DNA of 53,454 nucleotides from Shewanella sp. c952 (lineage in GTDB: Bacteria > Pseudomonadota > Gammaproteobacteria > Enterobacterales > Shewanellaceae): positions 1 through 53,454 of the forward strand of contig NZ_BPEW01000032.1 in NCBI RefSeq assembly GCF_019654975.1. The letters are read 5' to 3'. Every line of letters begins with the position of its first letter. Position 1 is the stretch's first letter. Below, piece by piece: positions 15,850-25,085 of the stretch. The position numbers were made by a program, and so were the translations under genes. Below the pieces are notes generated by a model. The model was not told the DNA's origin, ran no database searches, and saw only the letters and a program-made list of their open reading frames with translations.

Positions 15850-17712
15850 ATGTTGATCCGTCATAAGTTGCTTTTAAGCGCTGTGGTCTCTATTGCTGCG
15901 CTTGCAGCTATGTTTGGTTTACAGCTTTATTTTGGCCAAGTTCAATCGGAACTATCTAAAGCATCTCAAGAGATCTCTAGCCTTAAAAGTGAAGTGTTAA
16001 GCTTGCGTCGTGATGAGAAAGATTTCCTGTCTAGATTGGACCTTAAGTATGTCGGTAGACACCAATCAAATCATAATGATATTAAAACACTGACCCAAGA
16101 TCTCAATGATGTGTTTACCCGCCATGGCATTCCTACAGAGGCGCTCACTGCATTTAATAGTGACTTGGCTTTGTACAGTAATACGTTCAAAAATGTCGTC
16201 GCACTAAACCAAGAGATAGGCTTGACCCCAAAGTCTGGACTATATGGCACGCTTCGCAGCGCCGTTCATCAGGTTGAGTCATTGGTAAAGCAGTATGACG
16301 AGCCGCGATTAATGGTGCAGATGTTGCAGCTTCGTCGTGCAGAAAAAGACTTTATGCTTCGTCGCAGCGATAGCTATATTGCCAAGTTTGACGAAGGAAT
16401 TAATCAGTTTAATAGCGTGTTATCGCAATCGCTGTTAGAGGAGTCATCAAAGCAAGATATTGCAAAATTCATCAAGCAATATAGTGCTGACTTTAAGCAG
16501 TTAGTCGCTAAGGAGCGCCAACTTGGTCTTAGCATTACCGAAGGCGAAATGGGCAAGTTGAGACAAGCAGTTGCTAATACTGACAGTGCCTTGAATCAAC
16601 TGGAATCATTAGCTCGTTTAGCTATTGAAGAAAAAGAAGACTCGGCATTTCTCTTGGGTTTGTCTATTGCTGTATTAATTGCACTGGCTTTAGCTGGCGC
16701 AACTTTTGTTATTATTCGCAGTATTATTGACCCAGTTAAACAGATCACAGCGGTGATCACACATATTGAACAGAACAAAGACTTGTCGATGCGCTGTGAT
16801 GACAGTAGTGATGATGAACTTGGCCAAATAGCCAAGCACTTCAACAGTATGGTTGAGAGCTTTCAGGAACTTATTGAGCAGGTCACGACATCGGTCGATA
16901 CCATGAACCAATCTTGCCAAGATCTCGCAAGTAACGTGACTCGGGCTTCAGAAGGGGTGACCAGTCAGCTTAATGAGACTGATATGGTCGCAACAGCGGT
17001 CACAGAGATGGGCGCGACTATCGAGGAGATTGCTAAAAATACTGAATTGGCGGCCAGTAAGGCCAGTAGCACTCATGAAAATGCTCAGCTTGGGCAACGT
17101 GGCGTAGAGCAAACCATTGAAAAGATACAGTCATTAGCATTTCAAATTAATGAATCTTCAATCGTTGTTAATGAACTTGAAAAAGACAGTGAAACTATCG
17201 GTAGCGTGTTAAGTGTGATTAAGTCTATTGCTGAGCAGACGAATTTACTCGCTTTAAATGCGGCTATTGAAGCTGCGCGAGCAGGAGAGCAGGGGCGAGG
17301 CTTTGCAGTCGTGGCAGATGAAGTGCGTAGTTTAGCGCTGAGAACACAAGAGTCGACAGAAGAGATCTCCAGTATTGTTCAAACTCTTCAGAGCCGAACA
17401 CGCTCCATTGTGCAGGTCATGAGCGCTAGTCGTATTCAAGGTGATGAAAGCGCAATACAGGCAGCGTCAGCTGGTGATCTACTGCAACAAATAAACAGTG
17501 ACGTTACTAATATTATGGATATGAGCACTCAGATCGCTGCGGCGATTGAGGAGCAAAGTATGGTGGCGACAGAGGTAAATAAAAACGTGGTGGTGATTAG
17601 AGATATTGCTCAAGCCACAGCCGATACCGCCGCTGAAAACTCTGCAGCAACAGAAAATGTAAAAGAGAGAGCTGAGTTTTTACAACGTGCAGTGAGTAAA
17701 TTCAAAATCTAG
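15850..17712 (+). CDS. Methyl-accepting chemotaxis protein (HBM-like sensor, HAMP, MCP signal domain)
   Basis: Protein of 620 residues from the ATG at 15850, preceded by GGGGG; an upstream in-frame start at 15808 has no ribosome binding site. Order: membrane segment 1 (LLLSAVVSIAALAAMFGLQL); a helical periplasmic sensor of about 245 residues with twin RRAEKDFMLRR-type and RRDEKDFLSR motifs typical of helical bimodular (HBM) domains; membrane segment 2 (FLLGLSIAVLIALALAGATF); HAMP (IIDPVKQITAVITHIEQNKD); and a signalling domain with the hairpin tip EQTNLLALNAAIEAARAGEQ. It is likely to bind a small carboxylic acid or similar ligand and signal to CheA/CheW, but the ligand is unknown. No che genes are nearby. 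Confidence 0.94.
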   Translation: MLIRHKLLLSAVVSIAALAAMFGLQLYFGQVQSELSKASQEISSLKSEVLSLRRDEKDFLSRLDLKYVGRHQSNHNDIKTLTQDLNDVFTRHGIPTEALTAFNSDLALYSNTFKNVVALNQEIGLTPKSGLYGTLRSAVHQVESLVKQYDEPRLMVQMLQLRRAEKDFMLRRSDSYIAKFDEGINQFNSVLSQSLLEESSKQDIAKFIKQYSADFKQLVAKERQLGLSITEGEMGKLRQAVANTDSALNQLESLARLAIEEKEDSAFLLGLSIAVLIALALAGATFVIIRSIIDPVKQITAVITHIEQNKDLSMRCDDSSDDELGQIAKHFNSMVESFQELIEQVTTSVDTMNQSCQDLASNVTRASEGVTSQLNETDMVATAVTEMGATIEEIAKNTELAASKASSTHENAQLGQRGVEQTIEKIQSLAFQINESSIVVNELEKDSETIGSVLSVIKSIAEQTNLLALNAAIEAARAGEQGRGFAVVADEVRSLALRTQESTEEISSIVQTLQSRTRSIVQVMSASRIQGDESAIQAASAGDLLQQINSDVTNIMDMSTQIAAAIEEQSMVATEVNKNVVVIRDIAQATADTAAENSAATENVKERAEFLQRAVSKFKI

Positions 17713-17730
17713 CCTCATGCTTTGAGCGAT

Positions 17731-17764
17731 AAAAAAGGCTAGCCTAAATTGCTAGCCTTTTTTT
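17731..17764. terminator. Bidirectional terminator between chemoreceptor and Bax-like genes
   Basis: aaaaaaggctagc (17731-17743) and gctagcctttttt (17751-17763) form a perfect stem with a 7-base loop and A/T-runs on both sides. It lies between two convergent genes. Confidence 0.9.
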
Positions 17765-17787
17765 ATGCAGCTTGTCTGAGGGGAGGC

Positions 17788-18888
17788 TCAGGGAACAAGA
17801 CGCAGTGGTGCGGCGTCACTTAAATAAGCCTCATCCACTTGATCAAGCTTGTTATAGCGAATCATCTGTCTGATCCCATCGATATAAGCTTGTCCTCTTT
17901 CAGAGTATTTATCCAAGGTTCCAGCCAGTTCCATACCGGTTATCGGAGAGTTACTGGCCCTTAGGCTCGCCCTTAAACTGCGTAGTTTCTTATAGGCATT
18001 ATTGGTATTGAGATTAAGCATATATCCTTCAACAGAGGCTAACGGAGTATCAAAACGGGCAAGACCATAGTTGCCAAGTTCTTTTCGCTGTTGCTTGGGG
18101 ATCATACCGTTACCACTGAAATCCCATTGGCCGAAAAATGCATTACCTTCGATAGTAAACCTTGAGGTTGCCCAGCCACTCTCTTCCGCTGCTTGCACTA
18201 ATACCAATGACGGCGGCAGAATATCTATCTCTTCAAGCAATTGCTGTCGCTGTTGTTCGGTTATGGGTTGAGCAACACTCTTAATCATCCGATATTTCAC
18301 TGCGATATTGAGTAATACAATATCATCTAAAGGAGCTGATTCAATTAAGCGCCTCTCGAGTAAAATATTCTCGTTAGCCATTAATATTAGCGGTGCCAGT
18401 AATCGAAAGAACACCATCTTTTTTTGTTGTACCGGAATTTGATTAGAGGTTTTTTGCCAGCGTTCACTGACCGAGTCAAAGGTCAGTCTAGGAACTTCTC
18501 GGTTGCCATCTTTCCAACTTTTTGTATTGTAATTGAGTGAATCAAACAGGTTTGAAAGCTCATCAAGAGAGTTAATTTGAACATCTTTAGGAGCCTTAGT
18601 CGGTCTGTCATCAGAGACTTTAATGAAGCTCATTTGGGTCTGCGTCGACCCCTCTTCTGTTGCAAGATCTGCTGCAACAAGGTGTTGTTCTGAGGCTGTG
18701 TTATCGGGCTGTTCGCTGCTGCTTTTATTGACAATCACCTTAGCCGCTTTTTCAGCTTTTTTAACTGACTCTGTCGTATTAACGACTGCGCTATCATTGT
18801 CCGGGCTAAATTGAGAGTTAGCAGCATAAACGAGGGATAAAATAGCCGCTGCAAGTAGCGCGAGTTGTACTTGAGGTTTTCTAAGCAT
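17788..18888 (-). CDS. Bax-type glucosaminidase-domain protein (peptidoglycan hydrolase)
   Basis: Protein of 366 residues from the ATG at 18888, which has AAGGA eight bases upstream; the longer reading from 18927 is not supported. The N-terminal membrane anchor or signal (MLRKPQVQLALLAAAILSLV) is followed by a low-complexity linker rich in S, T, E and K. The C-terminal half is the glucosaminidase/Bax domain: LPPSLVLVQAAEESGWATSR with the catalytic-type glutamate pair, NAFFGQWDF, and YMLNLNTNNAYKKLR. Family members cleave or bind peptidoglycan glycan strands in the periplasm. E. coli Bax has this architecture and an unproven function. The gene is monocistronic. Confidence 0.88.
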   Translation of the reverse strand: MLRKPQVQLALLAAAILSLVYAANSQFSPDNDSAVVNTTESVKKAEKAAKVIVNKSSSEQPDNTASEQHLVAADLATEEGSTQTQMSFIKVSDDRPTKAPKDVQINSLDELSNLFDSLNYNTKSWKDGNREVPRLTFDSVSERWQKTSNQIPVQQKKMVFFRLLAPLILMANENILLERRLIESAPLDDIVLLNIAVKYRMIKSVAQPITEQQRQQLLEEIDILPPSLVLVQAAEESGWATSRFTIEGNAFFGQWDFSGNGMIPKQQRKELGNYGLARFDTPLASVEGYMLNLNTNNAYKKLRSLRASLRASNSPITGMELAGTLDKYSERGQAYIDGIRQMIRYNKLDQVDEAYLSDAAPLRLVP

Positions 18889-19128
18889 TGAAGCGTCCTT
18901 TATTTGCTTTTTATGAAGCACTAGCAATGGGTGGGTTACCGTTTAAATCTAGTCGAAGATTGGTCAATATTCTTGAATTCTATTAACTTAACTTAGAGGG
19001 CGGCAGCATATCACCATCAAGCTTAATGCGAGGTGAATATAGAGTGAATAGAATCAGCGCGGCTATTCAGCATGCGAGTTGTTGCAGTGTGAGGCAATAG
19101 AAAGGCGGCAATGTTACAACAAAAGTAA

Positions 19129-19156
19129 AAGCCCGGCGTTATATCCGGGCTTGATG
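19129..19156 (-). terminator. Terminator of the sulfite dehydrogenase-cytochrome operon
   Basis: aagcccgg (19129-19136) pairs with ccgggctt (19145-19152). Reading leftward it is followed by TTTTACTTTTG. It lies just past the last cytochrome gene of the leftward operon. Confidence 0.7.
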
Positions 19157-19167
19157 ATGAAGCTTGG

Positions 19168-19575
19168 TTATTGGTTTAAATCGGCGGCTGTTTGCTGTGA
19201 ATAATAGAGTGCAACATCTTTCATTTCAGTTTCGGATAGCATACTCGCTTGCGCCTGCATAATGGGGTTGGTACGTTCACCACGTTTAAACTGTACTAGC
19301 TGTTTAAACAGATAAGCACCTTTCTGTCCTTTGAGGTTCGGGTAGGTTGCCATCATCTTCAGCATGGCGTCACCATGGCAAGCAATACAACGTTGGTTCG
19401 CTAACTGCTCGCCTTTGCTTGCATCGGCTTGATAGTTAAGTATCTCACTTGGTAAAGTTAGCTCTTTGAGGGCTAGAGTCTCTTTAAAGGAGTTGTCAGC
19501 AGCTTGTACATTACCAACTGCTAGGCCAGTCATTAATGCACTACAACATGCAAATTTTAATATAGAGTGCTGCAC
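19168..19575 (-). CDS. Small class I c-type cytochrome
   Basis: About 135 residues from a GTG at 19575 with AAGGAG seven bases upstream. The longer reading from 19704 overlaps the upstream gene and has a non-coding-looking N-terminus. A Sec signal (HSILKFACCSALMTGLAVGN, then VQAAD) is followed by a single heme site, RCIACHG, and the downstream P-N-L-K-G-Q-K and Y-L-x-x-Q-L-x-x-F-K-R-G-E-R motifs of cytochrome c553/c4-type proteins. It is a periplasmic electron carrier. As the last gene of the molybdoenzyme operon it begins directly after the preceding stop codon and is a likely electron acceptor of the complex. It resembles the first cytochrome gene of the operon (21210-21530), suggesting duplication. 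Confidence 0.9.
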   Translation of the reverse strand: MQHSILKFACCSALMTGLAVGNVQAADNSFKETLALKELTLPSEILNYQADASKGEQLANQRCIACHGDAMLKMMATYPNLKGQKGAYLFKQLVQFKRGERTNPIMQAQASMLSETEMKDVALYYSQQTAADLNQ

Positions 19576-19576
19576 A

Positions 19577-19987
19577 TTAATGCTCCTTGTTGGCTGATGA
19601 TAGCTTCTTAGGCATGGGCGGCATTTTGTCTGCATCCAAAGGCTTACGTCTGAAAATCTGCATATCAATGCCTGTTTCGTTGTAATAGGTTTCAAGGTAA
19701 TCAAGCACTGGCTCCCAAGTGTCAGATAGATCCCAGAGGCCTTGAGTATCGATCATCCACTGAATGGTATCGCGCCAAACTTCTCGGCTGCCAACATTCT
19801 GCGGAATGATTAGGCTGGTATGGCAGGCATTACACTGCTGCTTAACCACTTCCCATCCCGGTGCCATTATTAGTCCTGTGGTGGGATCAACGGGATAGCT
19901 TTTGAGTTGAGTGGTGTCAGCGGCCATCACAACAGGCACTAATATTGTGCTTAGCACCGCTATAGAAAAGAGTGCTTTTCTCATCAT
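19577..19987 (-). CDS. SorB-like monoheme c-type cytochrome subunit
   Basis: 136 residues from the ATG at 19987, which overlaps the stop codon of the molybdoenzyme gene (ATGATGA arrangement) and has AAGG five bases upstream. Signal peptide: MMRKALFSIAVLSTILVPVV to MAAD. One heme site, QQCNACHTSL, is followed by a conserved-looking R-D-T-I-Q-W-M-I-D-T-Q-G-L-W-D-L and L-D-Y-L-E-T-Y-Y pattern. This resembles the small cytochrome subunit SorB of sulfite:cytochrome c oxidoreductases. The tail is rich in lysine and proline. It probably takes electrons from the molybdenum subunit encoded just upstream. The subunit assignment rests on adjacency and resemblance from memory. Confidence 0.8.
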   Translation of the reverse strand: MMRKALFSIAVLSTILVPVVMAADTTQLKSYPVDPTTGLIMAPGWEVVKQQCNACHTSLIIPQNVGSREVWRDTIQWMIDTQGLWDLSDTWEPVLDYLETYYNETGIDMQIFRRKPLDADKMPPMPKKLSSANKEH

Positions 19988-21210
19988 ACAACCCTTACTG
20001 CTACACGATGACAACCATTGAAGAGGTAACCCTTAGGGTTCCACTGTGGTTGAACCATCGGCTGGGTATCGCCTTTACTGTCGGTTGCACGCGCCCAGAC
20101 TTCATAATAGCCAGTTTGAGGTAGGTTAATTTCGATATTCCACTGTTGCCATGCCATTGGGTTTACCGCTTTTGTTAACGCTGCAGTCTGCCAAGTGGTG
20201 CCATAATCATAACTGACCTCTACCTTTGCCACGTCACGGGTGCCAGCCCAAGCATGTCCACTAACCTGCAATGTGTCTCCGAGTGACAACTCTCCGCCAG
20301 TTTGTGGTGCGGTGATAAGTGATTTAACAATCATCTCCTCAATGATCTTAAAATCTTTATTGTCGACTTTCTCACCTGGAGCTACTGGGTTAGTAGGCAC
20401 TTGATAAGCGGGGGCGGCCATCTTCTTTCCGTCATGAACACGGTCTCGAACGCCCATGCCTACAGCACATTTCTGTGATACTGAGCCAGGGCGACCACCA
20501 AACACTATTCGCAGCGGATAACCATGCATATAAGGGATATCTTCGCCGTTCATCCCCCAGGCTATCATGGCATTCTCATTCATCGCAGCGTCAATCGGTA
20601 CACCACGTGAAATGGCTGCACCTTTGCCGCTAATGTGCTTATCTGCACCATAGTGAGCAGTGTATACGGCATCACTTTTAACGCCGCAATCGGCAAGGAC
20701 ATCTTTGACTAACACACCGGTCCATTCTGCGCAGAAAACAGCAGTGTTGCTCCATTGGTTTCCCTTAGCGTTAGGGTAGAAGTTCTCACGGCTATTGCCG
20801 CCACACTCCAAGACCAGTTGCTGGGTTACGGTTTTAAATTTTTGCTTAAGTTCAGCAATGGTGTAGGTTTTTGGTGTTTCAATTGACTCACCGTCAACGG
20901 TGAACTCCCATGTGTCTGCATCTATCTCAGCAAAGTTGGGCATCTGACCATTCCAGCGAATAAACGCGACATCGGCAGGTGTTTTTACTGGAGCAAGTAG
21001 GTGTTCAGGTGGAAACGCATTTAATGGGTTTGAGTTTAATACTTTAAAATGGCTAGGTAGGTCATCGACTTTTGACCAGGTCACCGCAGATACATCGAGC
21101 GGTGCCATTCCTGCTGGGCGGTTTTGAGCAAACGCCCAACTTGTAGGCAGCATTACAGATACAGAGGTTGCAACAGCACCTTTTAGAAAATTTCGTCTAT
21201 CGATAGCCAT
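19984..21210 (-). CDS. Sulfite oxidase-family molybdopterin dehydrogenase (SorA-like), Tat-exported
   Basis: 408 residues. A twin-arginine signal starts the protein (MAIDRRNFLKGAVATSVSVM, cleavage near AFAQ). The sulfite oxidase fold follows: the molybdenum-ligating cysteine lies in LVLECGGNSRENF (C136), then GGRPGSVSQKCAVGMG and a C-terminal Mo-co dimerisation domain (about 285-400) with VEVSYDYGTTWQTA and YEVWARATDSKGD. Enzymes of this type oxidise sulfite to sulfate in the periplasm and pass electrons to cytochrome c; SoxC and YedY/MsrP relatives are alternatives. Three c-type cytochrome genes in the same tight operon favour a sulfite:cytochrome c oxidoreductase. The ATG overlaps the previous stop by one base. 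Confidence 0.88.
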   Translation of the reverse strand: MAIDRRNFLKGAVATSVSVMLPTSWAFAQNRPAGMAPLDVSAVTWSKVDDLPSHFKVLNSNPLNAFPPEHLLAPVKTPADVAFIRWNGQMPNFAEIDADTWEFTVDGESIETPKTYTIAELKQKFKTVTQQLVLECGGNSRENFYPNAKGNQWSNTAVFCAEWTGVLVKDVLADCGVKSDAVYTAHYGADKHISGKGAAISRGVPIDAAMNENAMIAWGMNGEDIPYMHGYPLRIVFGGRPGSVSQKCAVGMGVRDRVHDGKKMAAPAYQVPTNPVAPGEKVDNKDFKIIEEMIVKSLITAPQTGGELSLGDTLQVSGHAWAGTRDVAKVEVSYDYGTTWQTAALTKAVNPMAWQQWNIEINLPQTGYYEVWARATDSKGDTQPMVQPQWNPKGYLFNGCHRVAVRVV

Positions 21211-21530
21211 TAGTGTTGCTCCTTTCCAGTATAAAAATAGTTTGCCATCTGCTGCATCTGTTTTTCAGTAAGCAGTTTCGCGACCTTGCTCATCGTCTTA
21301 TCTTGACGCTGACCTGATTTGAATTGTTTCAACTGTTCAACCATATACGCAGCATTTTGCCCCTTTAGGTTGGGGATTGAACCGTACAGGTTACTGCCAT
21401 CGACGCCATGACACGCGATACACATATTCAGTAGTTTTTGACTGTCTTGTGCCTGCAATTGTGGCACTTGTCCTGCAAGCGGTGCGAGTACAAAAATAAA
21501 CGCAGCTAACTTAATTTTCATAACACTCAT
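21210..21530 (-). CDS. Small class I c-type cytochrome, first gene of molybdoenzyme operon
   Basis: 106 residues. The ATG at 21530 has AAGGG six bases upstream. Signal peptide MKIKLAAFIFVLAPLAGQVP to QAQ, one heme site (NMCIACHGVDG), the P-N-L-K-G-Q-N motif, and the likely axial methionine in DKTMSKVAKLL. It is typical of soluble periplasmic cytochrome c553-type carriers. Its stop codon overlaps the start of the molybdoenzyme gene (TAATG), implying coupled translation. It is similar in layout to the last cytochrome gene of the operon. Confidence 0.9.
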   Translation of the reverse strand: MSVMKIKLAAFIFVLAPLAGQVPQLQAQDSQKLLNMCIACHGVDGSNLYGSIPNLKGQNAAYMVEQLKQFKSGQRQDKTMSKVAKLLTEKQMQQMANYFYTGKEQH

Positions 21531-22113
21531 AGATAGCCCTTGTCGGGGTGATAATTATCGCCACTTTCACATTGTTGGCTGCATGTCCTAGGTGTTTTAG
21601 TGTCCAGCTCTAAAGTGACTAATATCTAGAGACTGCAAACGGGACATGCGATTATTGCCTCGACATTTCTTGACTGCACATAAATCAGTACAGTTGTAAT
21701 GCGCTTGGCGATTGAGATCGTAAAACTACAGATAAATGTGATCTTTGGCCTGTGAAAAGTTCTAAAAAGTTCTAAAAGATACTGTTTTTTCGATTTAAAA
21801 CTGGCAATAAAGCACGTTTGTTTTCGATAAATACGAATCTAAAACAGCGGGAGATATTTTTGTTGGGTTATTGAACTTGTGGTTATAGCTTGCTAGGAAA
21901 GCCTGCTTTTTGTTTGGGCGAGGTTGGAAACAAGAAATAACCGCATTCTTTAGTCATTGTCGACGAAAGAGTCATGGTGTTCCAATAATGATTGAGTGGT
22001 GGTTAACGGCGAGTGGCTCGTCATTTTTTAAAGGTTTAGTCGATGTATGAGTTTATATTGAACTCCAAGAATCACTACAAAATTGGCGCGTAATAAAAGT
22101 AAGCTTGAACGAC
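21531..22113. other. Intergenic region upstream of the sulfite dehydrogenase operon
   Basis: 583 bases without a gene. It holds an 8-bp inverted repeat, gcatgtcc (21581-21588) and ggacatgc (21642-21649), 50-110 bases upstream of the operon start. There is also a short direct repeat of aagttctaaa around 21763-21779. The part nearest 22113 is the downstream side of the ClC gene and shows no convincing terminator. Confidence 0.45.
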
Positions 22114-23829
22114 TTACACTTGCCCTAAGCGGATCTCTTTTTGGAGTGTTGCCCAGTTGATCACGCCAACTATATTGTCTGCATTATCTTGATATATGTA
22201 GACCTCACCGCGTCGCTCTTTAGACAAGCACAGGTAAACCTCATTAAGGGTGGCTGTATCTGCTATTCCCTGGATCGGATGTCTAGTTAAGGTGGTGGCT
22301 GTATCACTGGCTTGCAATTCAAGTTGGATCATCTCTACTTCGTTGTTGGTATTACGTGCTAATACCGAGCGACCTTCAGCGCGTTTTAGCACCTCTAATA
22401 GCAACTCATCATCGTCCCGAACAATCACAAATCGCTTATCCATAAGGTGGCGAACACCAACCTTTTGTAGACCTAGGTTCACTGGCGCGACTTTATAACC
22501 AAGCCCCATTATTTCAAGCTGCTTGAAGAAGATTGATTTGGTTTTAAACCCTTGGTGTGAGATTAAGAACGCAGGAATAACGACAAACATTGACGGTAAA
22601 ATGATAGAAGCGTTATCAGTCAATTCTATGAGCGCTACTAGAGCGGCTAGTGGTGCACTTAAACAAACTCCCATCATACCTGTCATGCCAATAATGGTGT
22701 AAAGGCCAATATAAGGTGCAATCGATGGGAACCACATAGCACAAATTAAGCCGAGTATTGTGCCGAGCAGGGCGCCTATACCATACAAAGGACCTATTAA
22801 ACCGCCAGGGATCCCAAGTCCAATTGCAGCTATCGTGGCCACCATCTTGCCAATGAGTATGGCGCTTAAAAATAAAATGCTTGGGTGCTCACTAATTGTT
22901 TCTGCAATGGCCAGTTCGCCGCTACCAATAGCTTGTGGTAACACGAGCCCAACTAAAGTCGTAATGGCTCCAGCCAACAGCAGCCTTTGCATTAATGGCC
23001 ACTTTTGACCCATTGCGGTAATGCTCAGTAGTGAGCGGTTAAAAAAGGCCGCAATACAACCCAGTACAATGCCAAATAGTGCTAACAGTGGGTACTGGCT
23101 AAGGGGAATGACTGCTGCACCTATCTGTTCAAACTCATGCACATTACCAAAAACTATCTGACTGCTTAATGCGCCGCAAATAGCAGAGATCATTACTGGG
23201 AAAAAGTAGTGAATTTTGTACTCACGCAGCACCACTTCAAATACAAAAATAACCGCTGCTAGCGGCGCATTGAAAATGGCAGCGATACCCGCAGCGATAC
23301 CGCTGGCACACATAATACGGACACTGTTATCGGGCAGTTTGAATTTTTCAGCTAATACGCTAGCACTGACGGCGCCGAGATGAATCGCTGGACCTTCACG
23401 GCCAACAGAGAAGTTAGTTGCTAGGGCAAACAGCGCTTGAAAGAACTGACCGGGGGCTGATTGCAGTGGAATTTTGCCATAATGTAGCTTAACGCGATGA
23501 ATTACATAGGCAATTCCCATGCGTTTATATCGTTTAGATCCCATTTTTGCTACGCCCCAGATCAAAAAAGATCCGAAAAGCGGCAATAACACTCGCCAGT
23601 CATCGATGATATCCGTAAAATTCAGAGCCTGAGTCTGGGTATAGGTGTCAAACCAAACTAAGAGCAATCTAAAAAGCAGGATGACACCTGATGCAAACAA
23701 CGCGAAAAGCAATGCAAGTAGACACAGCTGAACACTTACCTTCGCTTGAGAAAGCGTGTCTTTAAGTTCAGTACTGAGATACTTTTTAACTTGCTGCTGC
23801 ATTTTAACGATTGTTTGATACACAGACAT
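22114..23829 (-). CDS. ClC-type chloride channel/antiporter with C-terminal CBS domains
   Basis: 571 residues from the ATG at 23829; a TTG two codons upstream is an alternative, and neither has a strong ribosome binding site. Ten or more membrane segments span about residues 35-425. ClC signatures are visible: FSVGREGPAIHLG with the gating glutamate E145, AAIFNAPLAAVIFVFEV, GSGELAIAE and GIPGGLIGPLYGIG. The retained gating glutamate suggests Cl-/H+ exchange or a gated channel. The last 120 residues contain two CBS-like regions (VGVRHLMDKRFVIVRDDDEL and ADTATLNEVYLCLSKERRG) that may sense nucleotides. It is divergent from the DUF6776-like/erpA pair. Confidence 0.92.
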   Translation of the reverse strand: MSVYQTIVKMQQQVKKYLSTELKDTLSQAKVSVQLCLLALLFALFASGVILLFRLLLVWFDTYTQTQALNFTDIIDDWRVLLPLFGSFLIWGVAKMGSKRYKRMGIAYVIHRVKLHYGKIPLQSAPGQFFQALFALATNFSVGREGPAIHLGAVSASVLAEKFKLPDNSVRIMCASGIAAGIAAIFNAPLAAVIFVFEVVLREYKIHYFFPVMISAICGALSSQIVFGNVHEFEQIGAAVIPLSQYPLLALFGIVLGCIAAFFNRSLLSITAMGQKWPLMQRLLLAGAITTLVGLVLPQAIGSGELAIAETISEHPSILFLSAILIGKMVATIAAIGLGIPGGLIGPLYGIGALLGTILGLICAMWFPSIAPYIGLYTIIGMTGMMGVCLSAPLAALVALIELTDNASIILPSMFVVIPAFLISHQGFKTKSIFFKQLEIMGLGYKVAPVNLGLQKVGVRHLMDKRFVIVRDDDELLLEVLKRAEGRSVLARNTNNEVEMIQLELQASDTATTLTRHPIQGIADTATLNEVYLCLSKERRGEVYIYQDNADNIVGVINWATLQKEIRLGQV

Positions 23830-23895
23830 TTCCAAAATTTTTGATTGTCACATTTACATTCGAATGTGAGATTTTTATTAAGGGGCTGTTACTTA

Positions 23896-24699
23896 ATGGC
23901 AAATTATCATCGTTGGCTCGATCGCTTGCAAGTGATTGAGCGACAATTTCGTACCTCTAGCGCATATTTATTTTTATTGATTGTCACCGCTTTTGTTTTA
24001 GGGGCGTTGTGTTTTGATGTTGGTTCTAGTTATTTTACGCCAAAAGTCGAGCAACAGGCAGATAGAACCCAAGAGTATAATGTGCTGTTAAAGGAGCAGG
24101 CCGATACGTTAGCAGCACGCAATATTGAGTTGGCATTAGAGCGAGAAGCCAACAGTAACATGCAAGCTATGTTTGTAGAGCAAGAGGGGAAGCAGAAGGA
24201 GCTTTCTCGTGAGCTGGCATTTTATCGTAGCGTGATGGCGCCAGAAAACAGTGCAGAAGGCATAGCGATTAATGGTTTAGAGCTGATGCCGGAGCTGTTA
24301 CCACGTCAGTACCGTCTTAAATTGGTGCTGACTCAACTTGAAAAACGCCGCCGTTCAGTGTCTGGGCGCAGTGAGGTGAGCTTTATTGGCCTACAAGATG
24401 GTAAAGCGAAAACCATTAAGCTATCTGAATTAAGTGAAGCAGCGTTCAAATTTAAGTTTACCTATTTTCAGGTTCTAGAAACAGAATTCACTTTACCTGA
24501 AGGCTTCATCTTATCTAGAGTGAAGGCTAAGGTCGTTGTTCCAGCAAGTCGCTGGACTAAAGGGTCACAGACTGAACAGGAATATAGTTCACAAGAATTA
24601 CTTGTGAATGAAAATGAGCAGAGCATATTACTTGAACAAAACGGTCAGGTATTAGATAATTCTGCACAGCAAATAGATGTAAGAGGTAGTAATGACTGA
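23896..24699 (+). CDS. DUF6776-like single-pass membrane protein
   Basis: 267 residues from the ATG at 23896 with AAGGGG ten bases upstream; the open frame begins earlier (23845) but without support. One membrane segment near the N-terminus (SSAYLFLLIVTAFVLGALCF) is followed by a coiled-coil stretch (about 60-115, rich in Q, E and A) and a C-terminal beta-rich domain with LVLTQLEKRRRSVSGRSEVS. The topology is inner-membrane with the bulk in the periplasm. I recall this as the DUF6776 family often found just before erpA; function is unknown. It overlaps erpA by 8 bases, so the two are translationally coupled. Confidence 0.8.
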   Translation: MANYHRWLDRLQVIERQFRTSSAYLFLLIVTAFVLGALCFDVGSSYFTPKVEQQADRTQEYNVLLKEQADTLAARNIELALEREANSNMQAMFVEQEGKQKELSRELAFYRSVMAPENSAEGIAINGLELMPELLPRQYRLKLVLTQLEKRRRSVSGRSEVSFIGLQDGKAKTIKLSELSEAAFKFKFTYFQVLETEFTLPEGFILSRVKAKVVVPASRWTKGSQTEQEYSSQELLVNENEQSILLEQNGQVLDNSAQQIDVRGSND

Positions 24700-25042
24700 A
24701 CAAGCTGAAGATGCTTTGCCAATTAGCTTTACTGATGCGGCTGCATTAAAAGTAAAAACCTTGCTTGATGAAGAAGAAAATGATGCCCTTAAATTACGTG
24801 TTTACGTAACTGGTGGTGGTTGCTCAGGTTTCCAATACGGTTTCACTTTCGATGAGAAAGTAAACGAAGGCGACTTTACTGTAGAGAAGCAGGGTGTTCA
24901 GTTAGTTGTTGACCCTATGAGCCTACAATACCTTGTTGGTGGCGAAGTGGATTACACTTCTGGCCTTGAGGGATCACGCTTTTTCGTGAAGAATCCAAAC
25001 GCGACAACGACTTGTGGTTGTGGTGCAAGTTTCTCAGTATAA
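24692..25042 (+). CDS. erpA: Iron-sulfur cluster insertion protein ErpA
   Basis: 116 residues, the usual length. A-type carrier fold with the three conserved cysteines: C44 in TGGGCSGFQYGF, and C108 and C110 in the C-terminal TTCGCGASFSV. ErpA binds a [2Fe-2S] or [4Fe-4S] cluster and hands it to apoproteins, including IspG/IspH of isoprenoid synthesis. It overlaps the preceding membrane protein gene by 8 bases and is followed by a strong terminator, so the pair forms one operon. Confidence 0.96.
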   Translation: MTEQAEDALPISFTDAAALKVKTLLDEEENDALKLRVYVTGGGCSGFQYGFTFDEKVNEGDFTVEKQGVQLVVDPMSLQYLVGGEVDYTSGLEGSRFFVKNPNATTTCGCGASFSV

Positions 25043-25085
25043 GCCAATAGCTTACTGAGAACTGGCGGATTGAGTTCCGCCGATT

